In this document: piece after piece, positions 13,996 to 22,795 of the stretch
Position numbering within the stretch: the first letter of the stretch is position 1
How the letters are laid out: every line of letters begins with the position of its first letter
Origin: Haliea alexandrii
Lineage (GTDB): Bacteria; Pseudomonadota; Gammaproteobacteria; Pseudomonadales; Halieaceae
NCBI RefSeq assembly: GCF_003719295.1
Contig: NZ_RFLW01000001.1
Location: 1,072,955 to 1,136,954, forward strand
Direction: 5' to 3'
DNA length: 64,000 nt
The notes under the pieces: model-generated
Told to the model about the DNA's origin: nothing
The model's input: the letters and a program-made list of their open reading frames with translations, nothing else
Database searches by the model: none
Program-made: the position numbers and the translations under genes

Positions 13996-16625
13996 AGCGC
14001 GTCTCCGTGGCCGGCTGGCGCACACGGATTCGCGACCTTCTGTATAGAGGGGGTGGTGTTGCACTGCTCGCCCTGCTGGCAGCCTGCAGCAATTATCCGG
14101 TGGGTAATCCGCAGGCCGAGGTGTCCTTTGATGGCAGCGGGAGCGCGCTGAGCCTGTCACCGGTGCCCTTGTTTCCCGTGGTGGAGGCCAGCGTCAATGG
14201 CGTGCCCGGTTTCCGTTTCATTGTTGACACCGGTGCAACCCCTACCGCCATCTTTCTGCATGAGAAAACCCGGAAACTGGCCCTCAAGGGCTCGGAAACC
14301 ATCGGTGTGGGCGGCGCGGGCGATGATGAAGCGAGACCCGAGGCGTTCCTCGCCACCGATGTCGATCTCGACTTCGGCCCTGTCGCGCTGCAGGGCATGA
14401 CCGTGGCGGTACTGCCTGCCGCGACCCTGCCGCCGCTGGGAACCGATGCCGACTTCGCGGTAGATGGCGTGATTGGTTACGACCTGTTCTCGCGCTTTGC
14501 CATTGAGGTCGATACGGCCTCTGGCAGCCTGCGTTTCCTGGCTCCGGATACGGTGACGGTGCCGGAAAATGCGTTTGTGCTGCCGCTTGAGGTGCGCGCC
14601 TTTGATGCCTATGTGCAGCTGCCCCTGCTGTTGGCGGGCCAACAGCAGGAGGTGCTGGCCGATCTGCACGTGGATACCGGCATGACCGGGTGGCTATCGC
14701 TGATACCCGGTAGTGCACCCGGCATCGAGCGTCCGGAATTCGCCTGGGTGACTACCGGTCGGGGGGTGCAGGGCAACATTGAGAACCTGCAACAGTTTGG
14801 CAATGCGGTTCGTCTGGGCGACAACGCGCTCGGTCCATTCATGACCCAATATTCCGATGATGGCACCAGCATGGGGCGTCAGGGCCGGCTCGGTTCGCGC
14901 CTGTTGTCGCGTTTCACCTACACGGTGGACTACCCGGGCAAGCGCTTGATCGCCGTACCCCGTGCCGACAGTTTTCGCGCGCCCGAACGCGGGTATCTCG
15001 GCCTCTGGGGCGTGCCCCACCAGGGTGGCATGCGCGTGTGGATGGTGCAGCCGGGCTCTCCGGCTGATCTTGCCGGTATGCAGCCGGGCCACTACCTCAC
15101 GCTGGATGGCGAACCCATTTCCAGTATGAGTTGGCCGGCGCTGCATGACGCGCTGAATGGACCGCCGAACAAGGCGGTGGAGCTCTGCCGCGCAACGGAT
15201 GCGAAACCGGACTGTCGGATCGCGGTGTTAGCCGATGCCGCGGCTCCTCCGGCGCGGTTGCCTGCGCAGACCCCGGTGGTGGTGCGCGATGTATCGGTAC
15301 TGAGCTTTACCGGAGAAGGTGCCGTAGTGCAGCCCGGGCAGGCAGTGCTGATTGCCGAAGGCAAGGTTCAGCAGGTGGGGGCAACGGACAGGGTGGCTGC
15401 CCCTCGGGGTGCGCGTGAGATTGACGCCAAGGGGCAGGTACTGATGCCCGGTCTGGTCGATATGCATGTGCATGTGTGGGATGAAGCAGAACTGCCAGCC
15501 TATCTGGCTTACGGCGTGACCACCGTGCGCAATGCCTCTGGCATGCCGTTCTTGCTGGATCTTGCGGCGGCGGTGACGGCAGGCCACCTGGCGGGGCCGG
15601 ATATCATCACCACCGGCCCTATTCTCAACGGCGCAGGCCCCAATGCGCAGCCCAATCATGTCATTGTGAACACCGCCGCCGAGGCCCGCGCAGCGGTGTT
15701 GCAGCAGTATGCGCAGGGCTATCGGCATGTGAAGGTCTACTCCAACTTGAGGCCGGAAGCTTACGAGGCCATTCTTGCCGTTGCGGCCGAGCTGGACATG
15801 ACCGTGATGGGCCATACCCCCGAGGGGCCGCGCCATGCTGGCATACCGGCTGAGCGGCCTTTCGTCATACCCTTCGAAAGCGTGCTGGAGGACCGGCTCA
15901 CCAGCATTGAGCACGTGGAAAGCATCGTCTGGCACGGGCTGGGTGAGCGCCTTGATGAAGCGGCGATGTGCCGGCTTGCGGTGGCCATTGCCACCACCGA
16001 AGTCCCTGTGACCCCAACGCTGGTGGCGCATCACAATCTGCTGCGGGTGGCGCGCAGTGATGGCGCCTATTTACAGCGGCCGGGCGTCGATACCCTGAAC
16101 CCGTTTATCGCCCAGATGGAGCAGCCGCTCTACCGTTTCTGGAGCAGCCAGCCTGCGACCTACCGCGCACAGCACGAGGCGTTCTACCTCAAGGCCACGG
16201 ATTGCCTGTATCGGGCGGGGGTGACGCTACTGGCCGGCTCCGATGCGGGCATTTTCATCAATGTCCCGGGCATGTCGCTGCTGGATGAACTGGCGTTGTT
16301 GCAGACAGCGGGGCTTCCCCCAGCTGCGGTGCTGCGGGCCGCCACGGTGAACCCGGCGCAGGTACTCGGCCGCGCCGACAGCAGCGGGCGGGTAGCCGCG
16401 GGTTTTGAGGCCGATCTGTTGTTGTTGCCCGGCGACCCGCTGCAGGATCTGTCTGTTTTGCGAGAGCCTGTGGCCATAGTCAGCGATGGTCGCTGGTTCG
16501 ACCGCGATGCACGTGAACGCCTGCTGCAGCAGGCTACCGAGCGCTCCCTGCCACGCAGTGAGCAGCGCATACTCAGGGCCCTGGAAGTACAGGGCACCGA
16601 TCTGGAGTTCTTGAATAATGAGTGA
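13992..16625 (+). CDS. Lipoprotein fusion: retropepsin-like + PDZ + amidohydrolase
   Basis: The 877-residue product starts with a signal peptide and lipobox (LLAAC, Cys32). Two aspartic-protease motifs follow: [13 protein letters not shown] at Asp79 and [12 protein letters not shown] at Asp228, as in the bacterial retropepsin-like family. A PDZ-like region covers about 333-400 ([22 protein letters not shown]). From about 430 to the end it is an amidohydrolase with [13 protein letters not shown] (His492, His494), a Lys in YRHVKVYSN, His in MGHTPEG and SIEHVES, and Asp in LLAGSDAG, so all metal and catalytic positions appear present. I find the combination striking: it may cut peptides and hydrolyse an amide product in the envelope. 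It overlaps the next gene by eight bases. Confidence 0.85.
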   Translation: MKRVSVAGWRTRIRDLLYRGGGVALLALLAACSNYPVGNPQAEVSFDGSGSALSLSPVPLFPVVEASVNGVPGFRFIVDTGATPTAIFLHEKTRKLALKGSETIGVGGAGDDEARPEAFLATDVDLDFGPVALQGMTVAVLPAATLPPLGTDADFAVDGVIGYDLFSRFAIEVDTASGSLRFLAPDTVTVPENAFVLPLEVRAFDAYVQLPLLLAGQQQEVLADLHVDTGMTGWLSLIPGSAPGIERPEFAWVTTGRGVQGNIENLQQFGNAVRLGDNALGPFMTQYSDDGTSMGRQGRLGSRLLSRFTYTVDYPGKRLIAVPRADSFRAPERGYLGLWGVPHQGGMRVWMVQPGSPADLAGMQPGHYLTLDGEPISSMSWPALHDALNGPPNKAVELCRATDAKPDCRIAVLADAAAPPARLPAQTPVVVRDVSVLSFTGEGAVVQPGQAVLIAEGKVQQVGATDRVAAPRGAREIDAKGQVLMPGLVDMHVHVWDEAELPAYLAYGVTTVRNASGMPFLLDLAAAVTAGHLAGPDIITTGPILNGAGPNAQPNHVIVNTAAEARAAVLQQYAQGYRHVKVYSNLRPEAYEAILAVAAELDMTVMGHTPEGPRHAGIPAERPFVIPFESVLEDRLTSIEHVESIVWHGLGERLDEAAMCRLAVAIATTEVPVTPTLVAHHNLLRVARSDGAYLQRPGVDTLNPFIAQMEQPLYRFWSSQPATYRAQHEAFYLKATDCLYRAGVTLLAGSDAGIFINVPGMSLLDELALLQTAGLPPAAVLRAATVNPAQVLGRADSSGRVAAGFEADLLLLPGDPLQDLSVLREPVAIVSDGRWFDRDARERLLQQATERSLPRSEQRILRALEVQGTDLEFLNNE

Positions 16626-16959
16626 TCTACCGGCCTGTCCCGAATGCCAGTCGCCCTACGCCTACGAGCAGGGCGCCTTTCTGGTGTGCCCTGAGTGCGG
16701 TCATGAGTGGAGCCCTGCCGAGGGCAACGAGCCGCTGGAGGACACTCCGTTGATCAGCGATGCCAACGGCAATCCGCTGGCTGATGGGGATACTGTCACC
16801 GTGATCAAGGACCTCAAGGTCAAGGGGTCTTCACTGGTGGTGAAGGTGGGCACACGGGTGAAGAACATCCGCCTGGTAGAAGGCGACCACGATATCGACT
16901 GCAAAATAGAGGGTATTGGGGCCATGAAGTTGAAATCCGAATTTGTGAAGAAAGCATGA
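16618..16959 (+). CDS. yjdM: Zinc-ribbon protein YjdM (PhnA-type)
   Basis: The 113-residue protein has [20 protein letters not shown] followed by CGHEW, a four-cysteine zinc ribbon, and a C-terminal beta domain with DSNGN-like [20 protein letters not shown] and [20 protein letters not shown]. These match the YjdM/PhnA family in length and order. The exact role is unknown; an older link to phosphonate use has not held for all members. The start lies eight bases inside the preceding gene and the stop overlaps the following deaminase gene by four bases. Confidence 0.9.
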   Translation: MSDLPACPECQSPYAYEQGAFLVCPECGHEWSPAEGNEPLEDTPLISDANGNPLADGDTVTVIKDLKVKGSSLVVKVGTRVKNIRLVEGDHDIDCKIEGIGAMKLKSEFVKKA

Positions 16960-17438
16960 GCTTCTCGGCAGAGGCAGAAGGTTTTATGCGTCGCGCCCTT
17001 GAGTTGGGGCGTCACGCGGCGGATTCCGGAGAGGGTGGTCCGTTTGGTGCGGTCATTGTGCGCGATGGTGCCATTGTCGGTGAAGGCTGGAACCGCGTTA
17101 TTGCATCGAGCGACCCCACCGCGCACGGTGAAGTCATGGCCATTCGCGATGCCTGTGCGCAGGCGGGCCTTTTCAGCCTCGAGGGTTGCGACATCTACAC
17201 CAGCGGTGAACCCTGCCCCATGTGCCTGGGCGCGATTTACTGGGCCCGTTTACGTCATGTGTACTTCGGCTTTTCCATTGCTGATGCGGAGCGTGTGGGC
17301 TTTGATGATCGCCGCTTTTATACGGAGCTGGCACTGCCGGCGGCGCAGCGTAAAGTTGGTCAGACGCAGGTTCTCGGCGAGGAGGCCCGCAACGTGTTGG
17401 ACGCTTACCTGAACCAACCTGATTGCCCGACTTATTGA
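16956..17438 (+). CDS. Nucleoside/guanine deaminase (CDA superfamily)
   Basis: The 160-residue protein carries the cytidine-deaminase-fold zinc site: TAHGEVMAI with His57 and Glu59, and [13 protein letters not shown] with Cys87 and Cys90. The overall sequence ([32 protein letters not shown]) fits the GuaD-type guanine deaminase/nucleoside deaminase subfamily rather than the tRNA-adenosine deaminase TadA, where the HAE motif and tRNA-binding residues differ. It would convert guanine to xanthine or a related base in the cytosol. ATGA overlap with the yjdM gene indicates coupled translation. Confidence 0.8.
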   Translation: MSFSAEAEGFMRRALELGRHAADSGEGGPFGAVIVRDGAIVGEGWNRVIASSDPTAHGEVMAIRDACAQAGLFSLEGCDIYTSGEPCPMCLGAIYWARLRHVYFGFSIADAERVGFDDRRFYTELALPAAQRKVGQTQVLGEEARNVLDAYLNQPDCPTY

Positions 17439-17449
17439 AAGGGAAGACG

Positions 17450-18367
17450 ATGTCCGAACTCATCTTGCACCACTATGCGCTGTCACCTTTCAGCCAGAAA
17501 ATTCGCAGTATGCTGGGTTACGCAGAGTTGACCTGGCAGTCCGCCCTGACTCGCGAGATGCCGCCAAGGCCCCACCTTGCGCGGTTGGTGGGTGGCTATC
17601 GCAGGATTCCCGTGGCGCAGCGGGGGGCCGATATTTTTTGCGACTCGCGCACAATAGCGGCCGAGATTGCAGCGCTTGCCGGTAAACCTGCGCTGGCGCT
17701 GGAGAACCTTGATGCCGAGGCCACTGCCTGGGCCGCGCGGGCGGACGGCGAGCTGTTCTTTCCCTGTGTTCTGACTGCCGGCACGCCGGCGCTGCGACAC
17801 AAGGTGCGCGCGCAGATGTCGTGGCTGGATATCGGACGCTTCATGCTTGACCGTCTTGCCATGGGGCGCAAGGCCGCGGTGAATGTGCCCGGGCGCCGCG
17901 CGGCGAGAACCCTCGTCATCGAGCATCTTGCTGCCGTGGAAAGGCAGCTGCAAGCTGATTTCCTGTTTGGCGCGGAGCCAAACCATGCTGATTTTTCCAC
18001 CTACCATGGCCTGTGGTTTCTGCATGACCTGGGCGAGTCGCCGCTGTTGCAGGAGTTTCCCGGTGTGCTCGAGTGGATGGCCCGCATACGGGCCTTTGGC
18101 GATGGCGCCACTACGGCAGTGCCTGTGCAGAACGCGCTGCAGCTGGCTGCAGATACGCGGCCACGTGCGATTCCGGCGCCTCTGCAGCGGGATGCGGGGG
18201 TGGGCGCGCGGGTGAGTATTGCACCGCAGGATTACGCCCAGGCGCCCACCGAGGGTGTGCTGGTGGGCGTGGCGCCACAGTGCTGGATTCTGGCGCGCGA
18301 GGAGCCTGGCCTGGGCACCCTGCACCTGCATTTTCCAAAGCAGGGGTACACCCTGACGCAGCTGTGA
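17450..18367 (+). CDS. Glutathione S-transferase family protein
   Basis: The 305-residue protein starts with a thioredoxin-like N-domain: LILHHYALSPFSQKIRSMLG, with Ser and Gln at the usual catalytic loop position, the cis-Pro loop YRRIPVAQRG, and DSRTIAAEI as glutathione gamma-glutamyl binding site. An all-helical C-domain follows to about 240. The last 60 residues (VSIAPQDYAQAPTEGVLVG onward) are an extra beta-rich tail. ATG 17450 follows AAAGGGA. It is 11 bases after the deaminase gene. Confidence 0.8.
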   Translation: MSELILHHYALSPFSQKIRSMLGYAELTWQSALTREMPPRPHLARLVGGYRRIPVAQRGADIFCDSRTIAAEIAALAGKPALALENLDAEATAWAARADGELFFPCVLTAGTPALRHKVRAQMSWLDIGRFMLDRLAMGRKAAVNVPGRRAARTLVIEHLAAVERQLQADFLFGAEPNHADFSTYHGLWFLHDLGESPLLQEFPGVLEWMARIRAFGDGATTAVPVQNALQLAADTRPRAIPAPLQRDAGVGARVSIAPQDYAQAPTEGVLVGVAPQCWILAREEPGLGTLHLHFPKQGYTLTQL

Positions 18368-18388
18368 CACGCGGCGGGAGCACAGAGT

Positions 18389-18853
18389 ATGAGTGACGAA
18401 AGAGAGATGCCCCGCGCGAGCAATAGCCGGGCCTATGTCCGCGCCAGCCGTCGTGCGCGCGCACTGATTGAACAGCCCGGTGGCTTGTCGGCACTGGCGG
18501 CGTCCGCCGGCGAAAAGGCGGCGGCCCGCAGCGGTGCGCTGGCGGGAATAGGGAAGTCGGTGCAGGATGCACTGCGCCTGGTGCGCGCCTATGCCAGTGG
18601 CGCCTACCGTGAAATCCCCTGGCAATCCCTGCTGATGCTGGTTGCGGCAGTGGTGTATTTCGTCATGCCGGTGGATGCTGTCCCGGACATTTTGCTCGGC
18701 TTTGGCCTGCTGGATGACGCTGCGATCCTGGGCTGGACGCTGCGCAGCCTGGACGGTGACCTCAAGCGTTTTCGCGCCTGGGAGGCCACCCGCACGGCAG
18801 CTGACGCACCCGCGGATCCCGGTGCGGTTACGGATTTGTCGTCGGACTCATGA
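18389..18853 (+). CDS. YkvA family (DUF1232) membrane protein
   Basis: The 154-residue protein contains the DUF1232 signature in its second half: IPWQSLLMLVAAVVYFVMPV, then DAVPDILLGFGLLDDAAILG. The first part is a basic helical region (AYVRASRRARALIEQP). The family is associated with the inner membrane and has no established reaction. GGGAG precedes ATG 18389. It follows the GST gene by 21 bases and may be in the same operon. Confidence 0.85.
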   Translation: MSDEREMPRASNSRAYVRASRRARALIEQPGGLSALAASAGEKAAARSGALAGIGKSVQDALRLVRAYASGAYREIPWQSLLMLVAAVVYFVMPVDAVPDILLGFGLLDDAAILGWTLRSLDGDLKRFRAWEATRTAADAPADPGAVTDLSSDS

Positions 18854-18968
18854 GGCACCCCCACTGCTGCCAATCTATTGAACCAGCCGCAGCTGATGCG
18901 CTGCCCTACGAGGTCATTGCCGGCACCGGCAGATACCATAACGGGTCACTATTTGACAGGAACCCACT

Positions 18969-20066
18969 ATGACATTGGCCATGCTCCACCCAGTTCGCCT
19001 CGGGGCGATCGAACTGAAAAACCGTATCCTGATGGCGCCCATGACCCGCGCCCGCGCTCCCTCCCGTGTGCCTACTCCGTCCATGGCGGAGTATTACCGC
19101 CAGCGCGCGGGCGCAGGGTTGATCATCACCGAGGCCACGCAGATTTCGCAGCAGGGCACGGGCACTCTCGCCACACCGGGCATTCATACCGCCGAGCAGA
19201 TTGCCGGTTGGCGTGCCGTTACCGAGGCTGTGCACGGCGCCGGCGGGCGTATTATCTGCCAGATATGGCACTGTGGGCGGGTCTCCCACACGGTGTTTCA
19301 GAAGGATGGTGAGGCGCCTGTGGCGCCATCGGCAGTGCGGGGCAGCATTCGCACCTTCACGACAGAGGGGTTCGTGCCGACCTCACAGCCTCGTGCGCTG
19401 GGGCTGGATGAGATTCCCGGGGTCGTGGATGATTTCCGGCAGGCGGCGCGCAATGCACTGGATGCCGGTTTTGATGGCGTGCAGATTCACGGTGCCAACG
19501 GCTACCTGATTGACCAGTTCCTGCGCGATGGCGTCAACCAGCGCAGCGATGCCTACGGCGGCAGCGTCGAAAATCGCTGTCGTTTCCTGCTTGAGGTCAC
19601 GGACGCGGTGGTCGGCGAGGTGGGCGCAGAGCGCACCTCGGTGCGTCTGTCGCCTTTCTCAACGACCTGGGACTGCCACGACAGCCAGCCAGCGCCGCTC
19701 TATCAGCATGCCATTGCACAGCTCGACCAGCGCGGCCTGGCGTTTCTGGAAATTGTCGAAAGCGTTTACGAATCCTCGGTCAGCGGTAGTGCGCCGCAAA
19801 GGCAGGACGGTTTCGGTACCGATGACGTGCGCTCCGCATACCGCGGCCCACTGGTACTGAACGGAGGCTATGACCGCGAACGCAGTGAGGCGGTGCTGGC
19901 GGCGGGTGGGGCGGCGGCCGTCTCCATCGCGCGGCCCTACATGTTCACGCCGGACCTGGTCGAGCGCTTCGCGGTGGGTGCTCCACTCAACCCGCCGGGA
20001 GAAGACGCGGCGGTCTACGGTGGCGGCGATGCGGGATATATCGATTTCCCCACGATGCAAGGTTGA
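18969..20066 (+). CDS. nemA: Old Yellow Enzyme-type alkene reductase
   Basis: The 365-residue flavoprotein has the OYE barrel hallmarks: ELKNRILMAPMTRARA at the first strand, QIWHCGRVSH around the FMN, VQIHGANGYLIDQFLRDGVN followed by QRSDAYGGS..NR.RF (classic OYE motif), and ISIARPYM-like phosphate binding near the C-terminus. It reduces activated C=C bonds or nitro-compounds with NADPH. AGGA precedes ATG. The natural substrate in this organism is not indicated by neighbours. Confidence 0.9.
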   Translation: MTLAMLHPVRLGAIELKNRILMAPMTRARAPSRVPTPSMAEYYRQRAGAGLIITEATQISQQGTGTLATPGIHTAEQIAGWRAVTEAVHGAGGRIICQIWHCGRVSHTVFQKDGEAPVAPSAVRGSIRTFTTEGFVPTSQPRALGLDEIPGVVDDFRQAARNALDAGFDGVQIHGANGYLIDQFLRDGVNQRSDAYGGSVENRCRFLLEVTDAVVGEVGAERTSVRLSPFSTTWDCHDSQPAPLYQHAIAQLDQRGLAFLEIVESVYESSVSGSAPQRQDGFGTDDVRSAYRGPLVLNGGYDRERSEAVLAAGGAAAVSIARPYMFTPDLVERFAVGAPLNPPGEDAAVYGGGDAGYIDFPTMQG

Positions 20067-20151
20067 TGCGCTGCGAGCACCGCTGCCCGCTGATGGCGAG
20101 TAACGCGCCTGCTGCAGCGGTGTTTTCGCGCGGTTAGCACAGGAAAGCTGC

Positions 20152-21315
20152 ATGGCGGCCATCTTTGAAGTGTTCTGGCGTTTTCTGTTGCTGGGCTGTG
20201 TCAGCTTTGGGGGGCCGGCGGCCCATATTGGCTATTTTCAGCAGACCTTTGTGCAGCGCCTGCAATGGCTGACTGTTGCCGACTACGCCAGGCTGGTGGC
20301 GTTGAGCCAGTTTCTGCCCGGGCCGGGGTCGAGCCAGGTCGGGTTCGCCCTCGGCTATCGGCGAGCGGGTTTACCCGGCGCCCTGGCGGCATTTGTCGGG
20401 TTCACATTGCCGTCATTCCTGCTCATGTTGGGGCTGGCGCTGTTTGCGGCGCAGGCTGCCGATGCGGCTTGGCTAGACGGTCTGGTGCGGGGCCTGAAGC
20501 TGTTGGCGGCGGTGGTGGTGGCGGAGGCTGTGCGCAGCATGGCGCAGACTTTTTGCCGGCATTGGTTTGCGGCAGTCCTCGCGCTGGCCACCTGCCTGTT
20601 GCTGGTGTGGAGTGCATCCGCCTGGATGCAGTACGGGGTGCTGGTGTGCGCGGCGTTGCTGGGAGCGGTGGTGCTGCCGGCGAGGGCAAGTCAGCCCGCG
20701 CCGCCAGAGGGCGTGACAAGCGGTTTGCGCTGGCGCCCTCTGGTGATTTTCCTGCTGTTGTTTGCGCTGCTGCCCTGGCTCGGCGGGCTGGGCACCGAGT
20801 GGCGGCTGGTCGGTCAGTTTTACAATAGCGGCAGCCTGGTGTTTGGCGGCGGCCACGTGGTTTTACCCTTGCTACAGCAACAGCTCGGCGATGTGTTGAG
20901 TGAGGACCGGTTTCTGCTCGGCTATGCCGCGGCACAGGCGGTGCCGGGGCCGATGTTTTCCCTGGGGGCGTATCTGGGTGCCGAGCTGCTGCCTGTCAGG
21001 CCCGTGCTGGGCGCGCTGCTGGCAACGGTGGCGATTTTTCTGCCGGGATTCCTGCTGGTGCTGGGCATACAAGCGGCGTGGGATGCGCTGGCGACGCGCC
21101 CCCACGTGCTGGGCGTGGTCGCCGGCGTCAATGCAGCGGTGGTTGGTCTGCTCGCTGCCGCCTGGGTAAACCCGATTGCCAGCAGTGCGTTCCATAGCTG
21201 GCTGGATGTGCTGCTGGTACTGCTGGGTTGGGCGTTGCTGGCACGCTGGCGACCGCCCATTCTGTTGCTGGTGGCGGGTTTTGCCGGCGTCGGCCTGGCT
21301 CTCGGTGGCACATGA
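20152..21315 (+). CDS. chrA: Chromate transporter, CHR family
   Basis: The 387-residue membrane protein has two homologous halves. The first contains CVSFGGPAAHIGYFQQTFVQ and ALSQFLPGPGSSQVGFALGY; the second, SLVFGGGHVVLPLLQQQLGD and AAAQAVPGPMFSLGAYLG. The FGGP/FGGG and PGP motifs define the CHR (ChrA) family, which exports chromate or related anions from the cytosol. AGGAAA precedes ATG. No chrB regulator is seen. The gene starts 85 bases after the alkene reductase gene. Confidence 0.92.
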   Translation: MAAIFEVFWRFLLLGCVSFGGPAAHIGYFQQTFVQRLQWLTVADYARLVALSQFLPGPGSSQVGFALGYRRAGLPGALAAFVGFTLPSFLLMLGLALFAAQAADAAWLDGLVRGLKLLAAVVVAEAVRSMAQTFCRHWFAAVLALATCLLLVWSASAWMQYGVLVCAALLGAVVLPARASQPAPPEGVTSGLRWRPLVIFLLLFALLPWLGGLGTEWRLVGQFYNSGSLVFGGGHVVLPLLQQQLGDVLSEDRFLLGYAAAQAVPGPMFSLGAYLGAELLPVRPVLGALLATVAIFLPGFLLVLGIQAAWDALATRPHVLGVVAGVNAAVVGLLAAAWVNPIASSAFHSWLDVLLVLLGWALLARWRPPILLLVAGFAGVGLALGGT

Positions 21316-21426
21316 GTGCGAGCCGCAGGCAATGCTTTGGCGCCGGTAGCATCACGCGCTACACTGATAACGCGCGGTGGTTTGCCGTATTTGTGCTGTT
21401 TTCTGAAACTACACAGGAAGTTCGAC

Positions 21427-21714
21427 ATGTCCAATGAAGGTTATCATGAACCCATTAGTGAATTGAGCGACGAGACCCGCGACATGCATCGCGCCATCGT
21501 GTCGTTGATGGAAGAACTGGAAGCAGTGGACTGGTACAACCAGCGCATGGATGCCTGCAAGGACCCTGAGCTGAAGGCCATCCTGCGCCACAACCGCGAC
21601 GAGGAAAAAGAGCACGCGGCCATGGTGTTGGAGTGGATTCGCCGGCGCGACCCGGTAATGAATGATGAACTCAAGGATTATCTGTTCACAGACAAAACCA
21701 TCGCCCACGAGTGA
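21427..21714 (+). CDS. Encapsulin-type ferritin (EncFtn), no targeting peptide
   Basis: The 95-residue protein closely follows the encapsulated-ferritin pattern of the Rhodospirillum rubrum EncFtn: HRAIVSLMEELEAVDWYNQR, then HNRDEEKEHAAMVLEWIRRR and YLFTD. The di-iron ligands of EncFtn (Glu32, Glu62, His65 there) correspond to Glu30, Glu60 and His63. The protein ends at TIAHE soon after the second helix, so the C-terminal encapsulin-targeting peptide of the family is absent, and no encapsulin gene is found nearby. AGGAAG precedes ATG 21427. The GTG of the next gene overlaps its stop by four bases. Confidence 0.88.
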   Translation: MSNEGYHEPISELSDETRDMHRAIVSLMEELEAVDWYNQRMDACKDPELKAILRHNRDEEKEHAAMVLEWIRRRDPVMNDELKDYLFTDKTIAHE

Positions 21715-22244
21715 AATTCTCGCGCGCCTCACTGCTGATCCTGCTGCTGGTGTTGGGTGGTTGCACCGGTATGCCACCGGGGGTCGTGCCGGTGCAGAAT
21801 TTTGAGCTGCAACGCTACCTCGGCACCTGGTATGAAATTGCTCGTCTGGACCACTCATTCGAGCGTGGGCTGGAGGCCGTCACGGCAAGTTATACCCGCA
21901 ACGGGGACGGCAGTGTGGCGGTGGTGAACCGGGGCTATCGGCCTCAGGCATCAACCTGGGAGCAGGCCGAGGGCATTGCCCGCTTTGTGGACGAAGAAAC
22001 CACAGCGCATCTGAAGGTCTCTTTTTTCGGCCCCTTCTACTCGTCCTATGTGGTATTTGAACTGGGCGAGGAGTACGAGTACGCCTTTGTCTCCGGCTAT
22101 AACCGGGACTACCTCTGGTTGCTGTCGCGTACACCCGAAGTGGATGAAGCGGTGAAAGCGCGCTTTCTGGCGCGGGCTGCAGAGTTGGGCTTTGCGGTGG
22201 ATGAGTTGTTGATGGTGGATCAATCCAGGCACGCCTCGCCGTAG
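21711..22244 (+). CDS. blc: Bacterial lipocalin (Blc) lipoprotein
   Basis: The 177-residue protein has a lipoprotein signal (LLVLGGC, Cys18) and the lipocalin motifs: LGTWYEIARLDHSFERGLEA (GxW), a central beta barrel, and YLWLLSRTP with the TxR-type closing motif. It would sit on the outer membrane and bind fatty acids or lysophospholipids. Start GTG 21711 is inside the stop of the EncFtn gene, so the two are coupled. This is an unusual operon partner for a ferritin. Confidence 0.9.
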   Translation: MKFSRASLLILLLVLGGCTGMPPGVVPVQNFELQRYLGTWYEIARLDHSFERGLEAVTASYTRNGDGSVAVVNRGYRPQASTWEQAEGIARFVDEETTAHLKVSFFGPFYSSYVVFELGEEYEYAFVSGYNRDYLWLLSRTPEVDEAVKARFLARAAELGFAVDELLMVDQSRHASP

Positions 22245-22277
22245 CGACGCGGCCTGCACTCTACTCAGGCGTTGTAC

Positions 22278-22613
22278 TCAGGGCATTGAAATACCCATCA
22301 ACTGCCATTCGCCTGCCTGGTCGTCGCGCTCAGTGTAGCGGTATTTGACCTTGGCGCCATCGGGGGCGTTTTCAATCATGGCGTTCTTTGGCTCTTTGAA
22401 CTGGATGCGGCTGCGACGCTCCAGCTGGCACTTGCTGCCGGACTCTGCCCGCTCGGATGAGTGAAACGCCACGTAGACGTCGCGGCCCATCTGCTCGGCT
22501 TTTTTCTTGTCCACTGTGCCTTCGAGGATGCAATCCTGAGTGACTTCCGCAAAAGCGGTGGCGGAAAACAGCGGCAGACTGGCGATAATCAGTGCTTTGG
22601 TCATGCGTTTCAT
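22278..22613 (-). CDS. Secreted hypothetical protein
   Basis: The 111-residue product has a clear signal peptide (MKRMTKALIIASLPLFSATAFA) and a mature domain with two cysteines (TQDCILEGTVDKKK; SKCQLERRSRIQF) that may form a disulfide. The remainder is beta-rich (GAKVKYRYTERDDQAGEWQL). I do not recognise a family. ATG 22613 is chosen because the signal peptide begins there; an upstream reading adds nine residues. It lies alone on the minus strand between the lipocalin gene and imuB. Confidence 0.65.
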   Translation of the reverse strand: MKRMTKALIIASLPLFSATAFAEVTQDCILEGTVDKKKAEQMGRDVYVAFHSSERAESGSKCQLERRSRIQFKEPKNAMIENAPDGAKVKYRYTERDDQAGEWQLMGISMP

Positions 22614-22795
22614 GGTGTACCTCCTTGTGGCGTTTCCCAACGCCCTTGTTATAGCGGCAGGGCATCCCGGGGCACCTTGCCTGATGATGTGTCCAGCTTA
22701 GAGCGAATGTTGCCCCTTTCGCTATCGCTGTCACCTCAATGTCATAATAAATTCATATTGATAGTGTAGCGGGTTTTGCGGCGAGCGCTGCGCGG

